From: Arabidopsis thaliana
Taxonomy: Eukaryota; Streptophyta; Magnoliopsida; Brassicales; Brassicaceae
Direction: 5' to 3'
NCBI RefSeq assembly: GCF_000001735.4
Contig: NC_003071.7
Span: 4,085,151 to 4,149,150, forward strand
DNA length: 64,000 nucleotides
This document shows, one piece after another, positions 32,030 through 45,359 of the stretch. The notes beneath the pieces are model-generated. The model ran no database searches. It had not been told where the DNA came from and saw only the letters and a list, made by a program, of their open reading frames with translations. The translations under genes and the position numbers were made by a program. Each line of letters begins with the position of its first letter. Position 1 is the first letter of the stretch.

Positions 32030-35000
32030 TTGTTGCAATTGCAGGAAACTCAAGAAAATGACAATAAGGAGACCCAAGTCGCGGATGAGCTTATGATGCA
32101 TGAAGTGGTTTATCTAAATGAACAAAGTTGTATGCCAAGCAGTTTTGAAACAAACGTTGATGGAGAGAATGTTTGGTACCTGGACAACGGAGCTAGTAAC
32201 CACATGACAGGAGATCGTCGATACTTTGACAAGATGGACCATTCTATTACCGGGAAAATACGCTTTGGAGATGATTCACGCATCGACATTAAGGGAAAGG
32301 GCACAATAGCTTTCATAGACTTGAATGGTAAACCAAGAGTAATGTTAGATGTCTATTTTATTCCTGAACTCAAGAGCAACATAATTAGCCTTGGACAAGC
32401 TACTGAGTCAGGATGTGAAATAAAATTGAAGGATGGATATCTAACTATGCATGATCAAGAAGGAAAGCTGTTGGTAAAAGCTGAGAGGTCTAGGAATAGT
32501 CTATACAAAGTAAAGATGGGCTTAAGAAAGGAAGCATGTTTATACCTAACAAGTACAAGTATGTCAAGTCTGTGGCACGCAAGAATGGGACACGTGAGTC
32601 TCATCACACTAAAGTCTATGATTGATAAGGAATTGATCCAAGGAGCTCCAAGTTTAGTGATTGAGTCGGAGGTTTGTGGTTCTTGCTTACTTGGAAAGCA
32701 GACAAGGCAGTCATTCCCACAAGCGACCGTCTTTAGAGCAACCAAGAAGCTTGAGCTGATACACGGAGATCTGTGTGGTCCAATAACACCAAAAACAAGT
32801 GTTGGAAATCGTTATATCTTTGTACTCATTGATGATTATTCTCGTTACATGTGGACAGTGCTGTTAAAGGAGAAGGGAGATGCTTTTTTTAAGTTTAAAA
32901 ACTTCAAAGCTTTGGTAGAGAAAGAATCTGGAGAGAAGATTCAAACTTTCATAACTGACAGAGGAGGAGAGTTCGTGTCTGGAGAGTTCAATTCTTTCTG
33001 CGAAAGGACAGGGATAAGAAGGCATCTCACTGCTCCATATACACCACAACAAAACGGTGAAGTAGAGAGACGTGACAGGACTCTATTGGAGATGGCGAGA
33101 AGCATACTGAAGCATATGCACATGCCTAATTATTTGTGGGGGGAAGCCATAAGACACTCTACCTATCTAATCAACAGAGTCGCTACAAGAGCTCTTAAGG
33201 ATAGAACCCCATATGAATGCTTCAGAGAGAAGAAACCAATCGTTGACCACATATGAATCTTTGGTTGTACGGCATATGCAAAGATAGACAAGCAGTTTTT
33301 GAAGAAATTAGATGATAGGTCTCGAGTACTCATTCATTTAGGGACAGAATCAGGATCAAAAGCTTACAGATTACTCGATCCACAAACAAAGAAAGTAGTG
33401 GTCAGTCGTGATGTTGTCTTTGACGAGACAAAGGGCTGGAACTGGACACAGGATGACTCAACACAAGACGGAGAAGGAAGCTTCAAAGTCATGATTGAAG
33501 ACTTTGGTGATCATGAACTTAAAGAGAAAGAAGGAGATGCAGACACAGATCAGATTTCTCCAGAACAAAATGATGATTCTAATTCTGAGACAAGTCAAGA
33601 AGCAATAGAAGAAGCAACAGAGTCAAGTGAAAGTGTTTCTCCTCTGCAAGCATTAAGAAGATCAACTAGACAGGTTAGTAGACCAAAATACCTTGAGGAT
33701 TACGTATTGCTTGCAGAAGAGGAGGGTGAGATGTTACTTTTGACTCTAAACAACGAGCCTAGATGTTTTTATGAAGCAAGAGAACATAAGGAGTGGATAC
33801 GCGCCTGTGAAGAAGAAATCAACTCTATTGAGAGACTAGAGACATGGAATCTCGTGAACTTACCAGTTTGAGTGAAGCCGATTGGTCTGAAGTGGGTATT
33901 CAAACTTAAAAGAAACTCTGATGGAAGCATAAACAAATACAAGGGTCGCCTTGTTGCTAAAGGGTATGTCCAGAAGTATGGAGTTGATTTCGAAGAAGCC
34001 TTTGCACCTGTAGCACGAATTGAAACAATAAGATTGCTCATCGACTTAGCAGCAGCTCATAGTTGGGAGATTCATCACCTCGACGTCAAAACTGCCTTCT
34101 TACACGAAGAACTAAAGGAAATAGTTTATGTCTTACAACTAGAGGGCTTTGAGAAGTTTGGAAAAGAGGATAAGGTTTATAAACTTAAAAAGGCTTTGTA
34201 TGGATTGAGACAGGCCCTAAGAGCTTGGAACAACAAGCTAAATCACATTCTTGTTGAACTTCTTTTTAAGAAGTGCTCTAAGGAGCCATCAGTCTACCGC
34301 AAAGAAGTTAAAGGTAATCTCCTCATTGTTGTTGTGTACGTCGATGACTTATTTGTCACATGGACAAGCTTAGAATTGATCAACAAATTCAAGAGGGAGA
34401 TGTCTGCTAAGTTTGAGATGAGTGATCTCGGGAAGTTGACTTATTATCTGGGGATAGAAGTAACTCAACACAATGAAGGAATAATATTGTCATAAAGTCG
34501 ATATGCTCTCAAGATTTTAGAAGAAGCTGGGATGAAAGACTGCAACCTAGCACACACTCCTATGGAAATTGGTTTGACTTGGAAAAATCAGAAAATGAAA
34601 AGGAAGTGAATACAACAGATTTTAGAAGAAACGTTGGTTGTCTCAGATATCTGCTACATACAAGACCTGACTTGTCGTTTTGTGTAGGAGTTTTGAGTAT
34701 ATATATGCAGAGTCGCAGAGAATCACATGCGGCTGCGATGAAACAATGTTTAAGGTACTTAAAGGGAACTACTACACTTGGTATATCGTTCACTCGAAGC
34801 ATGGAGATACCAAGACTAGTAGGATACAGTGATAGCAGCCATAATGTGGATCCAGATGATGGGAGAAGCACAGTAGGACATATATTTTATCTTGGCAAAG
34901 GACCAATTTCTTGGTGTTCTCAGAAACAAGACACTGTGGCGATGTCGTCTTGTGAAGCAGAGTTCATGGCAGGAACAGAGGCAACAAAACAAGCAATTTG

Positions 35001-35151
35001 GCTTCAAGATCTTTTGAGTGAGATTACAGGTACATCAAGTGAGAGTGTAACCATACGCATCGACAACAAATCAGCTATTGCCCTTACGAAGAATCCGGTC
35101 TTTCATGGTCGAAGCAAGCACATACATAGGAGATACCATTTCATTAGATAA
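32030..35151 (+). pseudogene. Second copia pol, nearly intact
   Basis: 32030-33256: protease (VWYLDNGASNHMTG), pre-integrase (LWHARMGHVS, CGSCLLGKQ) and integrase with HGDLCGP, ITDRGGEF and NGEVERRDRT, which keeps the D-D-E positions. 33299-33871: integrase C-terminus and linker. 33872-34495: RT ([56 protein letters not shown]). 34579-35151: RNase H (GYSDSSHNVD, SSCEAEFMAGTEATKQA, RSKHIHRRYHFIR). Only a few single stops or shifts (33256, 33871, 34495) separate these, so this copy is much younger than the first. Confidence 0.9.
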
Positions 35152-35311
35152 TGTGTTGAGAATGGTCAAATTGAAGTGGAACGTGTTTCAGAGATGAACA
35201 AAAGGCAGACATTTTAACAAAGGCACTTGGTCGATCCAAGTTCAAAGAGATGAGAAGCTTCATTGGAGTTCAAGACTTAAAGGGAGAAGAGTTCAAGCTT
35301 AAGAGGGAGAA

Positions 35312-35588
35312 TGTTGGATAAGCTTGAGGAGAGTAACTTGAGGAGTAAGTTACTAAAGAAGAGGAAAAAGAGATTAAGCTTTTTTATGCTAGGAGATATC
35401 TAGAATATATTGTTTGGAGTTATCTTATGATATTAGGAGTTATCTAATTGTTAAGATTAGGTTAAAGCTTTGTTATATAAGGAGGTATCAATGTTGTGAT
35501 ACAACTTATGGGATTTGAGAGAGATTGAGACTTTAGGTTTTGAGAGAGTTTCCTAAAGATAATAAAAGAGAGTTATTCTTTTACATAC
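35312..35588 (+). repeat. 3' LTR of second copia element, truncated
   Basis: Starts TGTTGGATAAGC directly after the polypurine tract and follows the 5' LTR to 35588, where sequence changes to one arm of a 26-bp inverted repeat. Confidence 0.85.
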
Positions 35589-35589
35589 T

Positions 35590-36256
35590 TATCACCAAAA
35601 GATAAAGAATTTATCCCCTTTTTTTGTACATAAATGTTATTTATTTATTTATACTTCAACTCCCCTTTTTGTTTGATCTTTTAGGAAAAACACAAATATT
35701 AAGAAAACATATTAAATGTTGTTTTTAAATGTATTGTTTTTTGTGATTTACAATTTTCAATAACTCTAAACCAATGATATTCAATAATTTGTATTGAAAT
35801 TTACAATTTATCAATTATAACTAATAATTAGAAAATTATTAGACTCTACGTATGTTAATTAGTGACATGTGTAATTGCGATTAGTCGTTTAAAAGTATAT
35901 GTGGACTTCTTTAGAAGCTTATAACCTAAACTTTAATATTGTATAAACTAGGTCTTTAACCCGCGCAGTGTGTTTATCTGTATGGATGGTTTTAATATAC
36001 TCACATATAGTAACAAACTAACAATATTTTGTTTTTGATTCTTTTGTACATAAATGTTATTTATTTATTTATACTTCTACTATCATTTAAGTTATCTTAT
36101 TAAGAAATAAATTATTTTTTAACTTAAATTAAACATGTATTAAAATTATGATATTTTTTCCTTTAAGAACACAAGTATATAAAAGATTAAAAGTTGAAGT
36201 CAAGTAAGTGGGTGGTGGAGAAGCAAAGGAGATAAATTCTTTATCTTTTGGTGATA
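35590..36256. repeat. Rearranged segment with 26-bp inverted repeat
   Basis: 35590-35615 and 36231-36256 are perfect inverted copies (TATCACCAAAAGATAAAG at the left). At about 36164-36185 lies the reverse complement of the missing copia LTR tail (AAGAACACAAGTATATAAAAG). A direct repeat of about 40 bases (TTTTGTACATAAATGTTATT) occurs at about 35622 and 36046. A Helitron 3' tail in minus orientation (CTAGGTCTTTAACCCGCGC, CTAG at 35949) sits between. The pattern points to an inversion or template switch at the copia 3' end. Confidence 0.65.
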
Positions 36257-37136
36257 GGTGTGGGGAACAAAGAGGGGAGGTGGTGGGCCACGCTGTCTAT
36301 TTGTCCTGAAGCATTGTTCCCTGTTAACTGAAAAAAGTCTCAGAACATTATGTAATCCTGTGTAAACTTAGTAAATCCTCTTTAAGCCTCTTTAGCTTCT
36401 GTTGGTCAAGAATAATGATGATTTTTTAAAAATTTGGGTAAAGTCATCACATGTACTCGACTATTCTACTCGATTGCAAGGTAACTTGGGTGCAACAGAA
36501 ATATTTTTCAAACTTTTGGACTCCTATGGACTGGTATACTCGATCCCCTAGTGCTTGGTAGAGTAAATTTTTAAAAATTTTACTCCATTTCCAAACTGTT
36601 CCTCTGTTCGTGAGAACCAAAAACACAACCAAAACAAATAAAAAATAACAAGAAACAAAAAAAATCATTCAGGGATAGTCATGGGATTTTCTCCCAAGTG
36701 AGCTTGTTTAAAGTCTCTAGCGTGACTCAGGCTTATTAGGAAGAAAATGAGTAACATGAGAGGATCATTATACTCGGCATCCTCCCTTGAGAGATGTGCA
36801 GCAGAATACTCAATTCTTTTTTCCTCGAAGTAAGCCTCTTCCTCTTCTAGTGGATAGTTTATTTCTTCAGACCATTCTGAAGTGAACTTTTTCTAGAGAT
36901 AGTGTCAATGTCGCGTTGAGGTAGAGCTTTCCCTTGCATCTGATTCAGTTGACTCTTCAATTCCTCAACAGTGTGGGCTAGCTTCTCTATGGTTTCTTCT
37001 TGCACATAAGACATTTTTTTGAGTTCTTGCAAATCAGGCGCAAAGAGTGTACTTGATTAAGTGGTTTAATCTGAAGGTCGAGGTTGAGCTATGATTGGTT
37101 CTTTTACTCCTTTAGTTTCAAATCCTTCTCTTGGGA

Positions 37137-37750
37137 TCAAATTTCGATCTCAAAGGTTTTTCCCTCTTTTGTTGGCCTTTTTGGAGTTTCGTTGATGTCA
37201 AACTGCAGCTTGATGTGCTTCCCAAGGTTGAAACTTATTTTCCCATCTTTGACATCTATCACCGCTCCCACTGAGGCCAAAAAATGTCTTCTTAGGATCA
37301 GAGGATCCTTAGGTTCTGCTTTCATCTCAAGCACAATAAAATCTATAGGCACCTCTACTCCATTAAATAAGACGGGCAGATCTTTGAGCATGTCGAAGGG
37401 TTTTTTCTTGAATACCTGTCACCAAGGATCAAGGTCAAGTCACAAGGCCTGTACTGAATGAATTATAATATCCGCGCCACAGAGAGTGGCATTAAGCTGA
37501 CCGAGGCTCCTAGATCACATAGACAATTGCTGAAAGCCAATTCCCCAATGGAGCATGATAGAGTGAAAGATACAGGATCTTCCAACTTTTCTTGAACAAT
37601 CCTCTTACCAGTAGCTTGAAACGGATTAGCATCATATTCATCATCTGAATCTTGATACATCTTGATTCTTTCCAGTATCAAATTTCTCACATCTTTGTGA
37701 GGGTCCGAAACCAGATTGAGAACTTCTATTAAAGGCATCACCGCTTCCAT
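37137..37750 (-). pseudogene. Athila protease region
   Basis: 37750-37463 reads to [20 protein letters not shown], the Athila aspartic protease active-site region (D-L-G-A in place of D-T/S-G-A). 37391-37137 continues in another frame with [21 protein letters not shown]. The RT that should follow is absent. Confidence 0.8.
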
Positions 37751-38029
37751 CTCATCAAGTTGTTTCTCTGCAAGAGATTTGTATCTCTCTGTCCAAGCTT
37801 TCCTAAATTTCCATGGAAGAGCACGTGAAGGTTATGGAGTTGGCTTGAATCGGTTTACCATTCTCTCGATGATGGTTGCTTTCTCTTCCAAGGTAGACTG
37901 AATTTGATGGCGAGATCCAGCTGAATGGTCGAGTTCAACAACTAAGATTTCAATCCAATTAGAAGCCTCCCCGTCCTGAACTTCATTGTCCTGAGTGATT
38001 GATTTAGATTCATGTCAAGTTGCTCTTGG

Positions 38030-39384
38030 TCATGACAGATAGTGATGGCGTGAGCAGTGGCATATTCCTTTGGACTCTGTATTGACTTCCCTTGAAGTCA
38101 TGTAACTTTGGCCTTCCATGTATCTGACCTTAGAGGTAAGCACTTCAATTTTGGTGTTCAGATCATTAAAATTACAATCGACCTTGTTGTGTATTTCTTC
38201 CATCTTTTTGGCCAGATCCATTGCTCCTATTGTTTGTTCTTGGAGAATCTGCTGTAGCTGTAGCATGTTCTTCAAGTCTGAGTCTGGAGTTGTGGAAGCT
38301 TGTTGTTGCTGTTGTGCGAACCCACGTGGTGGAAGTTGCGGTTGATAGCTGCCTTGATACTACTGCTTAGGAACATACCCTTGACCCTGGTTGTATGGAA
38401 CAAAGGGTTTGGGTTGATTCAGCTGATGTGGAGGGTAGACTTGGTCCTGCGAGTTTGCAACATTGGTACTTATGTAAGACAGATTGGGATTGTTCTGCTT
38501 GAAGTTTTTGAAACATTTGTTGTAACCTCCCTGGTTTTGCACATAGCTAACTTCTTGTGATTAGAGACTCTCCCCATCCTGGGCTTGGAACGTTTCATCT
38601 TCACTGAGAAAATGGACTTGCTTATGTTGCACAAGGAGTAGCTTGTCTAGCTTGTCATTCATAGCTTTTATATCCTTGTGATGCTTCTCTTCTAAATCAA
38701 AATTCCCTCTAATGGCTCTGTCATAATCTTCATTATATTTGCCATCAGATTGGGCTAAGTTTCTACCAGCTCCCATCCTTCTTCAACATATTTGTTCAGG
38801 AAATTTTGATTGCATGTTGTATCAAGGAGCATCCTGATCTTAGCGAGAACACCTCTGTAGAGAGTACTTAGCCATGATGCCTTGGAGAAACCATGATGAG
38901 GACATTGCGTCTGATATCCCATGAAGCGCTCCCATGCTTCAAAGAAAGTCTCGGCATTTTTCTAGGTGAAAGCGGAAAGCTTATTCCGGAGTCTTGCAGT
39001 CCTGAATTTTGATAAGAATTTAGCCAGGAAGGCTTGCTTGTAGTCATTCCAGGTATAATGGAGCCTTGAGGAAGCGACTTTTTCCACTGATGAGCTTTGT
39101 CCCCAAGAGAATGGAAACAATCTGAGCTTGAAGCCATCCTCACTAACTCCATTGATCTTTATTAGGATGTAGAGCCTATCAAACTCGTCCAGGGGATCGA
39201 GTGGATCCTCCATAGGGAGGCCGTAAAACTTGTTGCCATGAACCATGGAATTGAGACAACTCTTGATCTCAAAGTTATTGTTGTGCACTAGCGGAAGCAC
39301 AATGCCATTACACTGATTGTGGTTGCTTTGTACCTCGCCTGCACCAATGTTGGTTCGTAATTCTGGGTTCTGATCCTCAGCCAT
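38030..39384 (-). pseudogene. Athila gag
   Basis: Starts MAEDQNPELRTNIGAG at 39384 and has the capsid-like core [20 protein letters not shown] and LHYTWNDYKQAFLAKF. The 39152-38868 and 38776-38561 frames continue the gag, with further pieces to 38030 (EQTIGAMDLAKKMEEI). Frameshifts near 39000 and 38860 show decay. Confidence 0.82.
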
Positions 39385-39519
39385 AGCTTTTGTGTTTAAC
39401 CGTTCCCTTAACTAACGAGCAATACGGTCGATAATTTCGTTGAAAAGCAGATTCTGGTGTCCTTTTGATCGAGTTTGCCTACAACGACTAACAACTAGAC
39501 TTTAACACATACATGAGCT

Positions 39520-41285
39520 TGATAATAGGTTTTTAAGATCAATTAATCCTAAAGCACTATCATGTCGTTGTAGTACTGAAGGTTGTCAATCCAAATGAGT
39601 GTGATGCTAGCAATCAAGATGCAATCAGAGTTCACAGAGTCAAGCCAAGCAATAACAGGGTTTGAGTTTCTAGCAGTCCTTAGTGAACATGCAGAAAACA
39701 GAAATTCAAGCAGAACAATCAAAACACTCGACCAACACAGCTTGTTACCAACCATTCGGTGTGGTTGAGTAACAAGCAGAAACTGTAACAAAGATACTCG
39801 ACTGCACAGTCTGTTACCAGACAACTGGGTGTGGTCGAGTATGTTAATGATAACAGGTATGAAATGCAAAAACTAAGCAACGAGTAATAAGAACAAGTGA
39901 ACAATAGTAGTGTAAGCAAAGAAATCAATTGGATGAAAAATTCCCGAGGATGGGGTAATCGAGTAGTTAGTTTCCTCAATCTAAAGGTGATTGACATGCT
40001 CAATAAACTACCTCTAGACAACAAGTTCGATAACCAAATCTAAGTGCCACCGCAACAGAGACCCTCAAGTTAAACTAGTCACAGACTCAATCACCATTGA
40101 CGATAACTAACCTAACAGGCATTACGAATTAACAAGTTAAAGCCAAAACGCTCCATGTAACCAATACCTTGGTACAAAGCCACAAATATCTGGAATTAGT
40201 GGTTCAGACATTTCGTCGAACACCTTTTGGGTGCAAAAATGTCTAGGCTTTAATTCCAATTGATCAAAAAGCCATAGGCATTAAGAACAACTAATCCAGA
40301 AGGGATCTATAAATCAAACTCAACCACCTAACAGACGGAGGATTCTAAACTACTCTAACACATCCTCAGAAACCTAGTCACTACTCAGACTTCATTACAG
40401 ATAACGTAAACGATGACATGTATGGAAACATCATTGCAACATAATGATAACAGAACGATAACAGGATGAACAACTTAGTAAAAAGAAAAGCGAATACTGA
40501 ATAGATTAAGAGGAATCCGGATTACAAAAGCGAAGAACACACAAACTGTCGATGGAATAAAACTTAGTCTCGAATATATAAAGTACATGCTACTTATAGA
40601 GAAATGTTCTGAAACCCTAATACTCAAAACGACACAGTATTGGCGAGTATTAAGAACGGTAATCGACCCAGGTGGTCGAGTAGTGGGTCGAGTGACGAGC
40701 CAAAGTCTTCTTCTCTTCCTTATGCTCGAATGTCTGGTTGAGTGTGGAATTGAGAAGACTCTGAAGCTGGCAGTCGAGTAATGCTGTCGAGTGGTGAATG
40801 AAGGTGGACTCGACTTGGTGGCAAAGTGATTGATCGAGTGATATTGGATGGTGGTACTCGACCATGTAGTCGAGTGAGTGATCGAGTGAAGGTGATGGTG
40901 ATGCTCGATCATGGAGTCGAGTGGTGGTGAAAAGTGGTGAAGGAATCTACTCGACCAGGGGGTCGAGTGGTGTTGAGAAGTGGTGAAGTCCTCTACTCGA
41001 CCAGGGGGTCGAGTGGTGAGTTGTAGATGTTGTGGCCAAGTATTTCAGGAAGTCAAGGATGACGGTATTTGAGCTCGTGGTCGAGTATGTTGATTTGATC
41101 AGGTTCACTTCTTCAATTAGCTCACCAGCAGCTCCAAATCACATGAAACAACACAAATATGCATGCAAAACTATCCTAACATGCAAAGTGTTGACAAATG
41201 ATGCGAAATGGTATGAAACAGTGGTGATATGATGCTAAAGTGATGAGAAATGGATGCTTAAAACAAGTAAAATGCAGACTTATCA
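39520..41285 (-). repeat. Athila 3' LTR, full length (1766 bp)
   Basis: TGATAATAGGTTTTTAAG at the left and GCAGACTTATCA at the right. From 40660 to 41095 it contains many ACTCGACC/GGTCGAGT palindromic units. The 5' LTR at 46016 lacks about 530 bases found here between about 40245 and 40785. Confidence 0.88.
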
Positions 41286-42754
41286 ACTCCCCCAAACTTA
41301 GTCTTTGCTTGCCCTCAAGTAGACAATTAAGAACAAGCTGGAGGTGAGGTTTGAAGTTAGGGACTCATAACCAAAACATGAGATAAGACAATTATGATCA
41401 ATGTATAAGCTAACAGTTCTAAGATGCGAGGTGATCGACTTCTACTTAAAAACTTTAGCCATGCTCTGTTATGATCCAAACCCACACCTCAGTCCCTTTA
41501 AGGTGGTTCCAATTTGAATAACAGGAGACTCTCAATGAAAAAGGACGGAGCTTTAGAAGAATGCTAAAGGTAAGTGCCAACCTATGCATACAAGAATATC
41601 ACCCCATCAACCCAATGACATAAATCGTGAATAACAAGTAGATGGTCCTATCTCTAAACTCAATGATGATCCTAAGTCTACCCTTTTGCACTAAAGGCAT
41701 ACTTCGATTCTTTCTTTGATCAACTTATTTCTTTTCATTTCTTTCGCTCTTGTTCTTATGGTGAGTCTTTTCTTAAACTCTATGAGTCTAGTCTAGTGAA
41801 TTTGGTTTTTCTTAAACTCTCATGGCTCTTATGATTTTTTTTCTTTTTTTCTGTTTTTGTTGCCATATTTTTTTCTAGAGTATATCTTATCAATTCTATG
41901 CTTCCCAAACATTTACTAGACCTCAATATGATTTTCAGCTTCCTTAACCAAATGACTCTAATCCATTTTCTTTCTTTTTCTTTTCACACTCAATCTCAAT
42001 CCCCAAATAAGTTTCCACCTAGTCCTATCAAGTCCGAAAACGCGGATTGGAACTACATGGGATACTACTCTTGTCGGCTCAAACCTAACAGGTTCTACCA
42101 AGCTCAATCCTGAAAATAGGCCTCACATGCTCTCACAAAATAACATGGCTTGAAAGAAGGGTTGGTTAAGGGTGGAGGAACTACTCCAATAATAGAAGCA
42201 GCTACTTAGATTAGTGGTGAATAAGTGAAAGAAAATCCAAGTATGTATTCTATCTATAAGTTCAAAACCTATGCGAACATGGTAATTATAAGTCAGATTC
42301 AAGTTCAAATTGACAAGGAAATGTGTCATGACATGCAACGAGTGGTTTCTATAGAACATGGTGCAGTTTTACTTCAAAGTCATTCAAATGCATCAGAGAA
42401 CTAATAACTCATTTAGTAATCATCATGCTTACAAGGTTATCTCTTCATTATCCCCTATGCATATGCAACAATCCTATATGAAACACTCTATACTCAATCC
42501 TAAATGCAATGCAACAATATGAACACTCTGTTTTTGCGAAATCATTTTCCGAAATTTATTATTTTTTTTGGTTTTTTCTATGTCTTTGATGAATGCAGAC
42601 TAAAGAGTATATACAATGCAACACACACTTCCTGAGCCCTCCCCCAAACTTAAATCACACAACTTTGGAAGAGAGTACTCAGGACAAAACACTTCACATA
42701 AATAAAATATAAACAAACGATGGTATTATACAATGGTAAAGTGAGACGCTTACC

Positions 42755-44149
42755 TCAGTCGAAGAGTGAACGGAGTTGGTCGTCAATAGTTGCCTGTGAT
42801 TGCTCCCAGGACATTGAAGAGTCGCCTTGTTCTATCTTAGCTCCAGCATGTGGGTACTCAACCTCAATGCCTCTGTGGCGGCCAGCACCGTGGTCGAATT
42901 GATCTCCTCGAATGGATAAGGCGTGATCTGCTGCTAGAGCAAGCGAGCATAGCCTTCTTCTTCTTCTTGTGCTCCCGGGACTCGAATGACAAATGTCTGG
43001 CAGGGACATGTGAGACTCTCTGCGCACTAGGCTCAGGTCTGAGCTGACTTGGCTCAGGCTCGTCAAATCTCCTCGATGGCATGTCCTGAGGAGGTTGTCC
43101 CTGCGGAATAGATGTAGTGGAAGTCGAGCAGCTTAGCATGGCCTTCAGAGACTTGATAGTCTTTAGACATTTGATGATGAACTTGTCTTGCTTCTTGCAC
43201 CACTTCTGTAACTTGTTATTGTTTCTGTGAGCTTCACTCAAGTTCTTACTCTCTCTCGCTGGAGCTACATGCTCACTGAAATGATACATGCTTGAATCAT
43301 ACTTCTCCTCATATGTCTCACCAATCTCATCCTCAGTAGCTTCTTCTGTATGAACATCCTCATCTGTTGGCTGAGCGTTCTCGTAATAGAGGTTCTCAAG
43401 TGCAGGCTTCAAATCAATGTTATGTCCCTCTATTATGCGTGTAACCTCAGTATCGGACTAGGGAGAAGGATGTTGGCTTTCTTGTACGTAGAGTGCTCAA
43501 ACTTAAAACGATGCTTGTCGCCGACCATTGCAAACTCTAGGATTTCGCAGTGACGTAGATGCCTGAGGTTCATTGCTCTTGGCTCAAATCCTTCACATGT
43601 GATTGGGACTCCACAAGCGATGAGAATCGGTGTGACAACACCTCCTATGCAAAGAGCGCCTCGTGCTCTCTTGTGGTTATTGTTGACAGCCAAGCTTTTG
43701 TATCCACACAGGTGGATACGAAGAAGTATAAAGAGAGGTGTGTCATTGGTTTTATCTTGGAGAGACATACCATTCTTGGTTTGGCGGAGAGTACCTCTAA
43801 GAGCAATAACGATCATCTCCATATACGAGTTGGTGACAGTCCATGTTATCTCTCTAGAGTACAAGACATTGGCCACACAACACTGAAAGTACCAGATGAC
43901 AAGGCTGCGTATCTGGTTGCTCTTGGATCTCGAAGAATTCAACGGTATAGAGCTTCCAATAGTGAGCCATAAATCCTTCAACTCATCTCTGTCAAACTTG
44001 GGCTTGGTTCCCGTTCCACTGGGGAAACCAAACAATCCTTCCAAGCGCTTGATTGTCAACACATAATCTTGACCATACACAAAGAATCTAAAGAATCCCA
44101 ATCCTTCATTTTCCAAATCATCAGAGCTCATACCTTGGTAGAGCTCCAC
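42755..44149 (-). pseudogene. Athila second ORF (ORF-1/env-like family)
   Basis: 44149-43433 reads MELYQGMSSDDLENEGLGF, then RLEGLFGFPSGTGTKPKF, ELKDLWLTIGSSIPLN, RSLVIWYFQCCVANVLYSR and TPILIACGVPI. This is the Athila-specific protein encoded between pol and the 3' LTR. 43412-42864 continues it in another frame with an acidic stretch (EEATEDEIGETYEEKYDSS) and a basic, proline-rich end. The role of this ORF is unproven; an envelope function has been suggested for the family. No clear signal peptide is seen at the start available here. Confidence 0.75.
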
Positions 44150-44206
44150 TTGTAGTGTGGAGAGGAATCGAATCGTTTCTTCCTCGTAGGCTACATATGG
44201 GTAGCA

Positions 44207-45275
44207 ACACGATCTTTAAAGCCTAAGTAGTGTATCCTTGTTAGAAGACACAAAGACAAAGACTCATACGGACTTCGACTACACCATCAAAGCTTTGCCC
44301 TTTTATTCATGAAGAAAGAAAATACATCGGTCTATCTAAAGCAACAAAATTCGTTCTATCTTAACTAATGAACATCCATATCACTTTCCTTCACTAATTT
44401 CCTTAGACGGACTTCCCTCTTCTCTTATTACAATTAGAACGGATTGAAAAAAAAACTTACACCTCATCCCTTCAATCACCGTTACTCGATCCGAACTTGA
44501 ACCATTCTCTTGCTACTTTTCTTTCTTCAAAAAAAAGATTGGAAGTGGAACCGATTTTCCGGAAGAGGTCTTCGGCTTGCTCTGATATGATAAGAATGTT
44601 CGCTCCCTCTCCCTGTCAACATACATGGGATTGACCAGCCCCCTATCTTAGAGGGTTTACCCCATGGTCAGTTTGCGATGAAAGAAACTTCAGAATGCAG
44701 CCCATATAGTCCTATCAATATACAAGGCTTTTCAATTCAGTGAAAGACAAGAGAGGTGGTGAACACAAACTCGACTGATAAAGGAGAGGTCCAGAGGTAT
44801 TAACTAGTTGATGAGGTCTCAACGAGCGACTAAAAGGAGAGGTACTGACGTGACTCGAGTGAAACTATATTGAGGAGAGTGTTTACTTCTCTGTCGCTTC
44901 CGTACTTCTTTAACTTCTTTTTAGCTTATTAACCGATGGCTGGGGAGGATGAAGTGGTGGACCCGTATTGACTGGATGAGATGGTCCCTCTGCACCGCGT
45001 GATAATGTGAGTACTTGCACCCCCGTCTGATGGTACTTGGACTGTCACCGTGAAAGAGGGTCAAGAACCACTTTACTTTCAGCTCGTAGCGGAAAGAGCA
45101 GATTAACTTTCAGTTTCTCATATGGAGTCCCATATGCTTAGCCATCAGCTGACTCCAAAACACTAACCAAGCTTCTTCTCGCTTCTCAAAGCTTTGATGG
45201 TGTAGTCGAAGTCCGTATGAGTCTTTGTCTGTGTGTCTTCTAACAAGGATATACTACTTAGGCTTTTAAGATCGG
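44207..45275. repeat. 1.1-kb segment bounded by about 90-bp inverted repeats
   Basis: 44207-44297 and 45187-45275 are inverted copies (shared strings TTAGAAGACACA and GACTTCGACTACACCATCAA). A third, direct copy of the right arm is at about 45331-45405, preceded by GACTCCAAAACACTAACCAA as the second is. The middle is less AT-rich than its surroundings and contains a frame starting MAGEDEVVDPY (44934) with in-frame stops and a later TVTVKEGQEPLYFQLVAER. I do not recognise it. A foreign insert, organelle DNA or an unusual TIR element are all possible. Confidence 0.55.
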
Positions 45276-45359
45276 GTTGCGGTTTAAGTTCCTATACTCA
45301 ATCATACACATGACATCAAGTCATATTCGACTCCAAAACACTAACCAAGCTTCGTCTTG

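Larger units (their letters stand above)
30883..35588 (+). mobile_element. Ty1/copia retrotransposon, second copy, 3' end rearranged
   Basis: The 5' LTR starts TGTTGGATAAGCTTGAG at 30883 and the 3' LTR starts identically at 35312 after a polypurine tract AAGAGGGAGAA. The primer site TTTGGTATCACAGC follows the 5' LTR near 31190, one base from the usual tRNA-Met match. Pol is of the common plant copia type with few breaks. The 3' LTR is cut at 35588. It lies about 290 bases beyond the first element's right end, in the same NT-C2 gene. Confidence 0.88.

Noticed and set aside
40475-40912. 145-residue frame in the Athila LTR
   Set aside because: Lies wholly within LTR sequence, full of the TCGA repeat, and is not shared by the other LTR copies.
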